Assembly: GCF_029309905.1 (NCBI RefSeq)
Contig: NZ_JARBJP010000001.1
Location: forward strand, 186,001-250,000
Direction: 5' to 3'
Length of the DNA: 64,000 nt
Origin: Brytella acorum
GTDB lineage: Bacteria; Pseudomonadota; Alphaproteobacteria; Acetobacterales; Acetobacteraceae
The position numbers and the translations under genes were made by a program. Of this stretch, positions 54,125 through 62,207 are shown in pieces. The notes under the pieces were generated by a model that saw only the letters and a list, made by a program, of their open reading frames with translations, ran no database searches and was not told the DNA's origin. Position 1 is the first letter of the stretch, and each line of letters opens with the position of its first letter.

Positions 54125-54427
54125 TCATCTTTCTTTCATCCATCGGTCTCCGTTATGGCGGATCTGACAGATGAAGAAGCCCAGCAGGCCGCCCACGGCG
54201 CTGAGAGGGATCGCCCAGTAGGACGGTCCGAGTATAAGGATGGCAAGAAACGGACCGGCGGCGAAGCCGATCAGCGTCGCGACGAGTGCTTCGCGTCGCG
54301 TCGGGCCAAAATGACGCTCGACCCCGCAATGCGCGCAGATTTCAGCCGTCTGTCGGTTTTTTTGGAAGCACGCAGGACATAGTGAGAGCGTCTTGATTTC
54401 AGGCTCTCGCATGGCGATCGGACGCAT
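54125..54427 (-). CDS. Small membrane protein with an N-terminal zinc ribbon
   Basis: This encodes 100 residues (ATG 54427; ATG 54412 is possible). CPACFQ and CAHCG, 13 residues between the pairs, form a CxxC-x-CxxC zinc ribbon, then two helices (ALVATLIGFAAGPFLAILIL, YWAIPLSAVGGLLGFFICQI). No named family can be given. It may be a membrane-anchored regulator or assembly factor. It lies downstream of the ccm cluster on the same strand. Confidence 0.6.
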   Translation of the reverse strand: MRPIAMREPEIKTLSLCPACFQKNRQTAEICAHCGVERHFGPTRREALVATLIGFAAGPFLAILILGPSYWAIPLSAVGGLLGFFICQIRHNGDRWMKER

Positions 54428-54569
54428 CCGTGGAACAACTCCTTAAAGAGGCTGCATGGTATCGGCGCGGCGCGCATCTCGCGCAACGTGTCTTTTGCTG
54501 ACCATGCCGGTTTCGCAGTTGATGTCGGATGCCAGTTAATGTCGGATGATCGTGTTCAGGACGCGGTGA

Positions 54570-54953
54570 TCAGAACCAGCTCGTCGGATCAGGGATGGGA
54601 CGATTGTCGGACAGCAGCACGATCGCGCGGATGATCCGATAAAGCTGCCAGACCGCGAGGCCCATGAACAGGACGATGCCCACGCCGACGATCAGAAGAA
54701 CGCCCGCGACAAGGCTGACGCCAAGCGAGATCCAGAACGTCCGGATCATATAGGTCAGATGGGTCTCTTCGATCGTGCCGCGCGCTTCAGGCCGTTTGAG
54801 GTAGGCCAGAATCAGCGCGGCGATACCGGTCAGGCTGACGCTGACAAAGGCCAGCGCGCTCAGTCCGATCACGATCCATGTCCAGGTGCGGAGCGTCAGC
54901 CCGCCGCCCGAGGGGCTTCCCGAGCCGATCGAATCGAGGTCTCGTCCGCTCAT
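54570..54953 (-). CDS. DUF4870/Tic20-like membrane protein
   Basis: This encodes 127 residues. Three hydrophobic segments include WTWIVIGLSALAFVSVSLTG and SLVAGVLLIVGVGIVLFMGL, and the typical end WQLYRIIRAIVLLSDNRPIP is seen in DUF4870-type proteins. The function is unknown. It lies 48 bases after ccmI on the same strand, so it may be at the end of the ccm operon. Confidence 0.65.
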   Translation of the reverse strand: MSGRDLDSIGSGSPSGGGLTLRTWTWIVIGLSALAFVSVSLTGIAALILAYLKRPEARGTIEETHLTYMIRTFWISLGVSLVAGVLLIVGVGIVLFMGLAVWQLYRIIRAIVLLSDNRPIPDPTSWF

Positions 54954-55001
54954 GATGCCCGTCCTCTCAAGGGTCCGGCCCGTTCAAGGCTTCGGAGCCG
55001 G

Positions 55002-55739
55002 TTATTTCTGCTGGTGCTCGCCTTCCGCGATGCGCGCTTCCACAGCCATGCGCCAGGGCGCGTCTTTCGGGGCAGCGTCGATCGCCCGGCGGTAAAGGTC
55101 AAGGCTGTCGCCGCTGATATGACCGTCGCGTGCATTCTGCATTTCGGCGATATGCAGGGCGAGTTCCGGATTGAACTTCGCGTCGAGCGCCATGCGGAAA
55201 TCCTTGATGGCGGCGTCCGTCTGTCCGCGTTTCTCTTCAACCTGGGCCAGCAGGAAGTGGCCCTGCGCATAGCCGGGATCTCCCGGCTGGAGCTTGCTGA
55301 CGCTTTCGGTCAACTGGGCGATCAACCCCTTCATGGCAGGGTCCAGCGTCTCCTGTGCCGACACATGCGGCTGAGGCGGCATGAATGGATGGCCGTTGAC
55401 CATATAGAGGGCCAGTCCCGCGAGCGGTAAGGCCAGAACGACCGCGGCGATCTTGCCGCGCCCGCTGCCCTTGAGCGCCGCATCCGTCATGCGGTCGGCG
55501 GCCAGAAGACGGCGCTGCACTTCAAGCTTGGCGCTTTCGTATTCCTCAGGCGCAATCAAACCCAGTGAAAGGTCGCGCTCGATTTCGCTCATCTGGCCCT
55601 GATAGAGCACGAGCGCCGAACCGCGTTCTCCGGTGAGACCGGCGTCGGGTGTCAGGACGGTCTGGCGTTGACGGCGAAACGCCCAGAGCAGCGGAAGCAG
55701 CGCCAGCGCGCCGATCAGGAACAGTCCGAGCCAGGTCAT
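55002..55739 (-). CDS. ccmI: Cytochrome c maturation protein CcmI (CycH-like)
   Basis: This is a membrane-anchored apocytochrome c chaperone. It has 245 residues: two N-terminal helices (LGLFLIGALALLPLLWAFRR; IAAVVLALPLAGLALYMV) around a cytosolic loop (LVLYQGQMSEIERDLSLGLI), then periplasmic TPR repeats (about 130-240; ARIAEGE end). The second TPR part is shorter than in long CcmI proteins. It follows ccmH by 4 bases. It holds apocytochromes for haem attachment by the CcmF/H machinery. Confidence 0.88.
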   Translation of the reverse strand: MTWLGLFLIGALALLPLLWAFRRQRQTVLTPDAGLTGERGSALVLYQGQMSEIERDLSLGLIAPEEYESAKLEVQRRLLAADRMTDAALKGSGRGKIAAVVLALPLAGLALYMVNGHPFMPPQPHVSAQETLDPAMKGLIAQLTESVSKLQPGDPGYAQGHFLLAQVEEKRGQTDAAIKDFRMALDAKFNPELALHIAEMQNARDGHISGDSLDLYRRAIDAAPKDAPWRMAVEARIAEGEHQQK

Positions 55740-55743
55740 GAAT

Positions 55744-56232
55744 TCAAGAGTTTCCCGTCGCGTTCGAAAGCTCGGCGAGGCGGCGACGCTCCTCGTCGGT
55801 GAGTGGGGTGGGGGCCGTCTGGCGACGGCGCAGGGTCAGGGCGGCGATCGTCGCACCGACGAGCACGGCCAGAACCGGCATGGCCCAGAGGAGGAACGTT
55901 CCCAGCGTCAGGCGGGGCTGAAGACGAACGAAGTCGCCGTAGCGCGCCGTCATCCATTGCATGATCTGTTGATCGGATTCCCCCTGCGCCACGTGCTCGC
56001 GCACGACGTGGCGTAAATCGCGGGCGAGATCGGCGCTGCTGTCCTCGATGGATTCGTTCTGGCAGACGAGGCAGCGCAGTTGGGCGCCAATCGCCTCCGC
56101 GCGCTGTTCCTGTTTTTTGTCCGGCAGCATTTCGGATGGATCATCGACCGCCCAGGCCGGACCGGCCATGGCGAACAGCACGATGGCGACGATGATGCGG
56201 GCCTGTCGGGTGAAACGCGTGAGGCCGTCCAT
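55744..56232 (-). CDS. ccmH: Cytochrome c maturation protein CcmH
   Basis: This is a periplasmic, membrane-anchored thiol reductant for apocytochrome c. It has 162 residues from ATG 56232 (overlaps the ccmG stop). There is a signal anchor (IIVAIVLFAMAGPAWAVDD), the redox motif LRCLVCQN (LRCxxCQ), and a C-terminal helix FLLWAMPVLAVLVGATIAAL. It is the usual partner of CcmG and CcmI. Confidence 0.93.
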   Translation of the reverse strand: MDGLTRFTRQARIIVAIVLFAMAGPAWAVDDPSEMLPDKKQEQRAEAIGAQLRCLVCQNESIEDSSADLARDLRHVVREHVAQGESDQQIMQWMTARYGDFVRLQPRLTLGTFLLWAMPVLAVLVGATIAALTLRRRQTAPTPLTDEERRRLAELSNATGNS

Positions 56233-56792
56233 CAGCGCGCCGCCTTCATGCGGGGCGCGATCTTGCGGTTGAATGTCTCTTCGGTGATTTCCGCGGTCCC
56301 GTGCCATGCGATTTTGCCGCCGGGCAGGATCAGGAAGGTTTCGGGCACGCCGCTGACACCCCATTCGATCGCGGTCATGCCCGACTGGTCCAGTCCGACG
56401 CGCGTGAAGGGAGAACCGTCGCGGGCGACAAAGCGCGCCGCGTTTTCGGGTTTGTCCTTGTAGGCGATGCCCCAGAGCGGAACACGGGCTGCGATCCGCC
56501 GCAGCTCCGGCATTTCGGCGACGCAGGGGATACACCACGAAGCAAAGAAATTGAGCAGGACCGGCGCTGTCTGGGCGCGCAGATCGGCGGCGCCGAATCC
56601 TTCGCCCTGATCCGGCAGGCCCGGCAGGGTAAAGTCCGGCAGGGGGCGGTCGAGGATCGGCGCATTGATGGCGTGCGGGTCGAAACTGCCACGGCCCATG
56701 CCGCCCAGCATCTTCCAGAAACCGAGCCCCAGCACGCCGGCGCCCGCAATGGGAATGGCGGTCAGGAGGCGACGGCGCGTGAGATCGTTCAT
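56232..56792 (-). CDS. ccmG: Thiol:disulfide oxidoreductase CcmG (DsbE)
   Basis: This is an inner-membrane-anchored periplasmic thioredoxin-like protein of 186 residues. The anchor LLTAIPIAGAGVLGLGFWKM is followed by the active site FFASWCIPCVAEMPEL. The cis-Pro loop GVSGVPETFLI is intact. It reduces the CcmH/apocytochrome cysteines. It overlaps ccmF by 4 bases. Confidence 0.94.
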   Translation of the reverse strand: MNDLTRRRLLTAIPIAGAGVLGLGFWKMLGGMGRGSFDPHAINAPILDRPLPDFTLPGLPDQGEGFGAADLRAQTAPVLLNFFASWCIPCVAEMPELRRIAARVPLWGIAYKDKPENAARFVARDGSPFTRVGLDQSGMTAIEWGVSGVPETFLILPGGKIAWHGTAEITEETFNRKIAPRMKAAR

Positions 56793-58777
56793 GACGACAC
56801 GACGTCCTCGTTCATGTGGGCGGTGCGGCGCGCGGCGCCCACGCGCAGGCGCCGGTCAGAGAGGGAGAGAGCGCCGCCGATGGCCATGATCAGGCCGCCG
56901 AGCCACATCCAGGGTGCGAGCGGATTGTAATGAAGCCGCAGGACATAGGTCGCATCCGCGCCGGAGCCGTGCCGGTCGCCGATGACGGTGTAGAGATCCC
57001 AGAGCAGATTGGTGCGGATCGAAACTTCGGTCGTGGTCTGGTGCTGGGAAGCGAAGTCGCGTTTGGACGGGTGCATGACGGTTACGACATGCCCATGGCG
57101 GCTGATCTCGATATCCGCGATCATGGCGTGATAATTGGGGCCTTGCGCTTCATGGACGCCCAGCAGTTTCCACTGATAGCCCGCGAGCGTTTCGACCGCG
57201 CCGGGTTTGACCTCCACGATGGCGTGCTGGGCCTGCGACATGCCGCAAAGCCCCAGAACCGTCACGCCGACGCCGATATGCGCGAGCGCGGCGCCAAAAG
57301 CCGAGCGTGGCAGGGAGCGCGCCCGGGCGAGGCTATGCGAGAAACTGCCCGCGGAGACGCCAAGTCGCACCCAGAGATCCGTCACGCTGCCCGCGATCAC
57401 CCAGACCGCGCCGACCGCGCAGAGGATCGGCAACAGACCGCTCAGCGTCCAGCACGCAACACCCAGGGCGACCGTGGCGGCGAGGGCCGCGAAACGGAGC
57501 TTGCGCAGGAGCGGGCGCAGATGGGCGCGCTTCCAGGGGAGCAGCGTTCCGATCGCCATGGCGCCGAAGAGCGGCAGTGTCAGGGGGATTGTGGTCGCGT
57601 CGAAGAACGGCTTGCCGACGGAAATCGTTTTCCCGAACAGAAGCTGCATGAACGGCGGATACATTGTCCCGGTCACGACCACCGCGCAGATCGAGCACAG
57701 GAGAATGTTGTTCAGGACCAGCGAGCCTTCCCGCGAGAGCGGCGCGAACAGGCCGCCAGCCATGAGGCTCGGCGCGCGCCATGCGAACAGCAGGAGCGAG
57801 CCGCCGATGACGATGGCCAGAAGGCCAAGAATGAAAACGCCGCGCGCGGGATCGTTGGCGAAGGCATGAACGGAGTTCAGAATGCCCGAGCGCACGAGGA
57901 ACGTGCCGGACAGCGAGAATGAGAACGTCGCGATCGCCAGAAGGACGGTCCAGATCTTCAGCCCCTCGCGCTTCTCGACCACGATGGCCGAATGGACGAG
58001 CGCGGTGCCGGTCAGCCACGGAATGAGAGAGGCGTTTTCCACGGGGTCCCAGAACCAGTAGCCGCCCCAGCCGAGCACGTAGTACGACCACCACGAGCCC
58101 AGCGCGATCCCGCATGTCAGGAAGCACCACGCCGCCACGGCCCAGGGGCGGACCCAGCGGCCCCAGGCGGCATCGACGCGTCCTTCGAGCAGGGCGGCGA
58201 CCGCGAAGGAGAACGGCACGGCGAAACCGACATAGCCTGTGTAGAGAATGGGCGGATGGAAGGCGAGGCCGGGGTCCTGGAGCAGGGGGTTCATGCCCTG
58301 GCCGTCAGGAGGTACGGGCCAGACACGGGCGAACGGATCGGAGGTCAGCAGACAGAAAAGCTGGAAACCGGCGGAGACGCCCCCGAGCACGGCCAGCGCG
58401 CGCGCACGCAGGATGGCTGGCAGATTGCGCCCGAACGCGGCGACTGCGGCGCCGCAAAGACCGAGGATCAATGTCCAGAGCAGGACGGACCCCTCATGGT
58501 TTCCCCAGGTTCCGGTGATCTTGTAGAGCAGCGGCTTGGCGATGGACGAGTTGGCCGCGACGTTCTGGACCGAAAAATCGTCGTGGACCGCCGACCAGAC
58601 GAGACAGAAAAACGACAGTGCCAGCGCCACGAGCTGCGAGACGGCAAGCAGCGGGGCCATCGCGATCAGGCGGCGATCGTGTCGCGCCGCGCCGCGCAGA
58701 GGGATGATGAACTGGGCGAGGGCCAGCACGCAGGCGAGCGCGAGCGCGAAATGTCCTTCTTCGGGACCGAATATCAT
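56789..58777 (-). CDS. ccmF: Cytochrome c haem lyase subunit CcmF
   Basis: This is an inner-membrane haem-transfer protein of 662 residues and about fifteen helices. The tryptophan-rich haem-handling motif WWSYYVLGWGGYWFWDPVEN is present; conserved external histidines appear in GNHEGSVLLW and FHPPILYTGYVG. It takes haem from CcmE and, with CcmH, attaches it to CxxCH. It lies 7 bases before ccmE in the transcription direction. The identification is secure. Confidence 0.97.
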   Translation of the reverse strand: MIFGPEEGHFALALACVLALAQFIIPLRGAARHDRRLIAMAPLLAVSQLVALALSFFCLVWSAVHDDFSVQNVAANSSIAKPLLYKITGTWGNHEGSVLLWTLILGLCGAAVAAFGRNLPAILRARALAVLGGVSAGFQLFCLLTSDPFARVWPVPPDGQGMNPLLQDPGLAFHPPILYTGYVGFAVPFSFAVAALLEGRVDAAWGRWVRPWAVAAWCFLTCGIALGSWWSYYVLGWGGYWFWDPVENASLIPWLTGTALVHSAIVVEKREGLKIWTVLLAIATFSFSLSGTFLVRSGILNSVHAFANDPARGVFILGLLAIVIGGSLLLFAWRAPSLMAGGLFAPLSREGSLVLNNILLCSICAVVVTGTMYPPFMQLLFGKTISVGKPFFDATTIPLTLPLFGAMAIGTLLPWKRAHLRPLLRKLRFAALAATVALGVACWTLSGLLPILCAVGAVWVIAGSVTDLWVRLGVSAGSFSHSLARARSLPRSAFGAALAHIGVGVTVLGLCGMSQAQHAIVEVKPGAVETLAGYQWKLLGVHEAQGPNYHAMIADIEISRHGHVVTVMHPSKRDFASQHQTTTEVSIRTNLLWDLYTVIGDRHGSGADATYVLRLHYNPLAPWMWLGGLIMAIGGALSLSDRRLRVGAARRTAHMNEDVVSS

Positions 58778-58784
58778 CTGTCTG

Positions 58785-59375
58785 TCAGCTTCCGTTCGAG
58801 CCGTTGGATGCGGGGGCGCCGGAACCCTGTGCAGTGATTTTGCGGGCTTCGGTCCGGGTCATCGTGTCCCACTCCGCGGCACTCGGCGGCTTGCCGAAAC
58901 GCGGGTCCCATTTGCCGCTTTTCCGCAGGGCTTCCGCCACTTCCTTGGGCATGTAGGTCTCGTCATGCTTGGCGAGCACCTCGCTGGCGCGGAAAATACC
59001 ATCTTTCTGCATGGTGCCGAGCGCCACCACGCTCTGCCCTTCGCGGAACAGGTCAGGCAGGATGCCCGCGAAACGCACCGGAATGGCGGCCTGGCCGTCC
59101 GTCACCTCGAAGGCGTTGACCGGCGTGGTGCCCTCGGTGGTGCGGGCGAGCGATCCGGCGACGACCATGCCTCCGAGACGCACCGTCCGGTCTCCGGCGG
59201 GCGGATGATCCCTGAGCTGGGAGGGCGCCATGAAGAACACGATGTTCGACGAAAACGCGTTGAGCACGAGCGCCGTCGCGACGCCGAGACATCCCACGCA
59301 GGCGAGGACGAGCCAGAGTCGCCGCGTCTTGCGGGTCATGCCGCGTCGGCCACCTGTTCTGGTCGTGGTGATCAT
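58785..59375 (-). CDS. ccmE: Haem chaperone CcmE
   Basis: This is a membrane-anchored periplasmic haem carrier of 196 residues. The start at 59375 is favoured because it overlaps the ccmD stop (ATGA). The anchor WLVLACVGCLGVATALVL is followed by an OB-fold; the haem-binding histidine lies in LAKHDETYMP. The C-terminal tail is long and Ser/Asn/Gly-rich. It receives haem from CcmC. Confidence 0.95.
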   Translation of the reverse strand: MITTTRTGGRRGMTRKTRRLWLVLACVGCLGVATALVLNAFSSNIVFFMAPSQLRDHPPAGDRTVRLGGMVVAGSLARTTEGTTPVNAFEVTDGQAAIPVRFAGILPDLFREGQSVVALGTMQKDGIFRASEVLAKHDETYMPKEVAEALRKSGKWDPRFGKPPSAAEWDTMTRTEARKITAQGSGAPASNGSNGS

Positions 59376-59521
59376 GATGCGGTCCTGCGCTGGCGGGTGG
59401 TTTCGAGCATCGCCAGGCGACGACGCGCGCTGCGGAGACGCAGAACGGCCTGTAGCGAGAGAATCAGGACGCTTCCAAGAACGAGCCCGTAGGACGCGGC
59501 GATGTAAGGAAGATGGGTCAT
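59372..59521 (-). CDS. ccmD: Haem exporter subunit CcmD
   Basis: This encodes 49 residues. The pattern is typical of CcmD: HLPYIAASYGLVLGSVLILS membrane span, then an Arg-rich tail (RLRSARRRLAMLETTRQRRT). It begins inside the ccmC stop and ends inside the ccmE start. It helps release holo-CcmE from CcmABC. Easily missed because of its size. Confidence 0.88.
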   Translation of the reverse strand: MTHLPYIAASYGLVLGSVLILSLQAVLRLRSARRRLAMLETTRQRRTAS

Positions 59522-60306
59522 GCGGCGCGCTCCTGATCGGGCAGGCGACGCGTCATGAGCTGACGGGCGCGGCCTTCGAGAATGGCGGCATCGACCCTCG
59601 CGACGACCAGGGCGCCGAAACCGGCGGAAAAACCGATCATGCAGATGAAGAGGGGGGCGAGCATCGAGGTCGACATGGTGGGGGCGCTGGTCAGCGAGAT
59701 GCTGTCGGGCTGATGAAGCGTGTTCCACCAGTTGACGCTGTATTTGATGATCGGCAGGTCGACGGCGCCCGCGATCGCGAGCACGGCGGCCGCGCGATAG
59801 CCTCGCTGCGGTTCGTCAAAGGCATGGATCAGCGCGATATGACCGAGATAGAGGAAGAACAGGACGAGCACGGAAGTCAGGCGCGCGTCCCAGACCCACC
59901 ACGTACCCCACATCGGCTTGCCCCAGAGCGATCCCGTCGCGAGACACATCGCCGTGACGACCGCGCCGACGGGCCCGATCTCGACAGCGGCGAGGTCCGC
60001 CAGGGGATGGCGCCAGACAAGGGACAGAACGCCGCATACGGCAAGGGCGAGATAGCCGGAGGAAGCAAGGATCGCCATTGGGACGTGAATGTACATGATC
60101 CGCACGCTGTCGCCCTGCTGCCAGTCCGCGGGCGCGAACCACAGGCCCCATACGATGCCAACCGCGAGCGCGACGAGCGCGACGACCGTGAGCAGCGGCA
60201 GAAGCCAGCGTGAGAGACGCAGAAAGCGGCCCGGATTGGCGAAACGATGGAGAAAACTGCCCGCCGCCGAATTGGGAAGTGCCGTCAAGAAAATGTCCCC
60301 GGACAT
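59518..60306 (-). CDS. ccmC: Haem ABC-transporter-associated permease CcmC
   Basis: This encodes 262 residues from ATG 60306. Six helices carry the WWD domain MWGTWWVWDARLTSVLVL, haem-ligand histidines MYIHVPMAIL and a second H near VNWWNTLHQPDSI, and KYSVNWWN. It loads haem onto CcmE. It is the first gene of the cluster; ccmA and ccmB, usually upstream, are not here, since the next gene is a divergent EVE protein. Confidence 0.95.
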   Translation of the reverse strand: MSGDIFLTALPNSAAGSFLHRFANPGRFLRLSRWLLPLLTVVALVALAVGIVWGLWFAPADWQQGDSVRIMYIHVPMAILASSGYLALAVCGVLSLVWRHPLADLAAVEIGPVGAVVTAMCLATGSLWGKPMWGTWWVWDARLTSVLVLFFLYLGHIALIHAFDEPQRGYRAAAVLAIAGAVDLPIIKYSVNWWNTLHQPDSISLTSAPTMSTSMLAPLFICMIGFSAGFGALVVARVDAAILEGRARQLMTRRLPDQERAA

Positions 60307-60520
60307 GCAACCAAGGCCACCAGCATAGACTTTGATGCGTTTGGCCGCAAAATAATTGCCGGGCGGGTCGCCCGCGCCGCTGGCAGATAGGGCATTTCCG
60401 CCTCTTGTGATAGGCGATGACGGATTGTTGATCGCTTGCGAAGCGCGCATTCGCGCATGAGGGGCATCCCGCCGGATGCCCTTTCCGGCAGGGGACGGGA
60501 AATGACGAAGGAGAGCGGGC

Positions 60521-60940
60521 ATGGCCTACTGGCTGATCAAGTCTGAGCCGGAGGCATTTTCATGGGCGCAGCAGATGGCGAACGGGACGGAACCATGGAC
60601 CGGCGTACGTAATCATCAGGCCAAGAAGAATCTGGCGACCATGGAAATCGGGGACCGGGCGTTTTTCTATCACTCGGTGAGCGAGAAGCGAATCGTGGGC
60701 GTTGTCGAGGTGGTGAGGGTGGCCTATCCCGATCCGACGGCGCCGGAGGGCAGCGCGTGGGTCTGCACGGATATGCGCGCGGTGGGCGCCATGCCCCGCC
60801 CCGTGGCGCTCGCGGAGATCAAGGCGACACCCGATCTCCAGGATATCGCCCTTGTCAGGCAGTCGCGTCTGTCCGTCGTTCCTTTGACGCCGACTCAGTG
60901 GGACCGTCTCTGCGTCATGGGAGAGTGGGTGGATTCCTGA
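60521..60940 (+). CDS. EVE domain protein
   Basis: This encodes 139 residues with GAAGGAGAG before the start. The EVE (PUA-like) fold is evident: AYWLIKSEPEAFSW, WTGVRNHQAKKNL, IGDRAFFYHS, KRIVGVVEVVR, and LTPTQWDRLC at the end. EVE domains bind modified bases in DNA or RNA and occur both as housekeeping genes and next to restriction systems; no restriction gene is nearby. The exact role is unknown. Confidence 0.9.
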   Translation: MAYWLIKSEPEAFSWAQQMANGTEPWTGVRNHQAKKNLATMEIGDRAFFYHSVSEKRIVGVVEVVRVAYPDPTAPEGSAWVCTDMRAVGAMPRPVALAEIKATPDLQDIALVRQSRLSVVPLTPTQWDRLCVMGEWVDS

Positions 60941-60962
60941 TATCCCATCGGGTGTGAACAGT

Positions 60963-60980
60963 CTGTCACAAAACTATAAC
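60963..60980 (+). promoter_or_regulatory. Pho box upstream of pstS
   Basis: CTGTCAC-AAAA-CTATAAC is a good match to the PhoB consensus of two 7-base direct repeats separated by four A/T bases. It lies 89 bases before the pstS start, a normal distance. It implies induction by phosphate limitation through PhoB. Confidence 0.8.
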
Positions 60981-61068
60981 GCGGTGATGGGTGTTGCATG
61001 GAGGGCCGGGCCGCTAGAGGACAGGCGTCCGGCGAGACCGGCCCTATGACGAAGGACATGTTGGCATC

Positions 61069-62091
61069 ATGCGCTCAATCCGCATTTCTGCTCTGGCTTC
61101 CTGTGCTGCAGTGGCGTTTTCCGCCGTTGTCGGCCTGGCTGCGCCCGCCCATGCTGCTGGTCTGACCGGCGCTGGTTCAAGCTTTGCCGCACCGCTGTAC
61201 GGCGCATGGGGCGAGGCCATCAAGAAAGAGAACGGCTTCGAGGTCAATTACCAGAGCGTCGGGTCGGGAGCAGGCCAGAACCAGGTGATCGCCCGCACGG
61301 TCGATTTCGGTGCGTCCGACGCGCCGATGGCCCCCGCGAAGCTGGATGCCAACAAGCTTTACCAGTTCCCGACCGTGATGGGCGGCATCGTTGTCATCAT
61401 CAACCTGCCGGGCATTGCGCCGGGGCAGCTGAAGCTCGATGGCGCGACGCTGGCCGGTCTGTACGACGGCTCGATTTCTTCGTGGAACGATCCGAAGATC
61501 GCCGCTCTGAATCCGGGCGTGACGCTGCCGGATATGGATGTCGCGCCGGTGCACCGTGCGGATGCCTCGGGCACGACCTTCGTGTTCACATCCTATCTTT
61601 CCAAGGTTTCGGCGGCATGGAAGAGCAGCTTTGGCGCGGCGACTTCCGTTGCATGGAAGGGTGGCGCTGGCGCACGCGGGAATGACGGTGTCGCCGCCAG
61701 CGTCAAGACCACCGAAGGCGGTATCGGCTATGTCGAATATGCCTATGCCAGCCGTAACCACCTGAACATCGTTCAGCTCAAGGATCATGACGGAGCCTTC
61801 ATCGCTCCGACGCTGAACGCCTTCGCCGCGGCCGCCAAGAATGCGGACTGGGCCCATGCCGACCATTACGCTGTCGACCTGCTCGATACCGCAGGCGCGG
61901 GCGCATGGCCGATCGTTTCGGCGACGTTCGTTCTCGTGCCGACCGATCCCAAGAGCCCGGCGCAGGCCAAGGCCGTGCGTGAATTCTTCACATGGGGCCT
62001 GAACAAGGGCGATGTCGCCGCACAGCGCCTCGACTATGTCGTGCTTCCGTCGTCGGTCAAGGCGCAGATTCTTTCGCAGTGGCCGCAGTAA
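61069..62091 (+). CDS. pstS: Phosphate-binding protein PstS
   Basis: This is a periplasmic phosphate receptor of the PstSCAB ABC importer. It has 340 residues with signal peptide (SALASCAAVAFSAVVGLAAP, AHA). Motifs are TGAGSSFAAPLYGAWGEAIK, NYQSVGSGAGQNQVIARTVD, FGASDAPM, IVVIINLPGI and VHRADASGTTFVFTSYLS, all contributing phosphate ligands. Pho box upstream, but pstC, pstA, pstB and phoU are not adjacent; the next gene is an S9 peptidase. The transport partner genes must be elsewhere. Confidence 0.95.
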   Translation: MRSIRISALASCAAVAFSAVVGLAAPAHAAGLTGAGSSFAAPLYGAWGEAIKKENGFEVNYQSVGSGAGQNQVIARTVDFGASDAPMAPAKLDANKLYQFPTVMGGIVVIINLPGIAPGQLKLDGATLAGLYDGSISSWNDPKIAALNPGVTLPDMDVAPVHRADASGTTFVFTSYLSKVSAAWKSSFGAATSVAWKGGAGARGNDGVAASVKTTEGGIGYVEYAYASRNHLNIVQLKDHDGAFIAPTLNAFAAAAKNADWAHADHYAVDLLDTAGAGAWPIVSATFVLVPTDPKSPAQAKAVREFFTWGLNKGDVAAQRLDYVVLPSSVKAQILSQWPQ

Positions 62092-62160
62092 TCGACACCC
62101 GGCTTTCCGACCCGGTTTGCACAGCATAGCGGCTTGCAGCGGGTCTGGTAGATGACTAAG

Positions 62161-62207
62161 GCGGTTTGCGGAGGGTTCTGATGACCATACGCAAACCGCT
62201 TTTTTTT
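62161..62207 (+). terminator. Terminator-like hairpin containing the next gene's ribosome site and start codon
   Basis: A perfect 10-bp stem GCGGTTTGCG (62161-62170)/CGCAAACCGC (62190-62199) followed by eight T residues (62200-62207). The 19-base loop holds GGAGGG-like sequence at its start and the ATG at 62181 of the downstream peptidase. It looks like the intrinsic terminator of pstS, 70 bases after its stop. Confidence 0.7.

Noticed and set aside
54515-54550. Direct repeat ATGTCGGATG near 54520 and 54540 as an attachment site
   Set aside because: Only ten bases, no integrase or mobile gene nearby, and no composition change across it.
60463-60484. GGGCATCC/GGATGCCC hairpin before the EVE gene as a terminator
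   Set aside because: It lies in a divergent promoter region with no gene reading into it; it may be an operator, but nothing further supports this.
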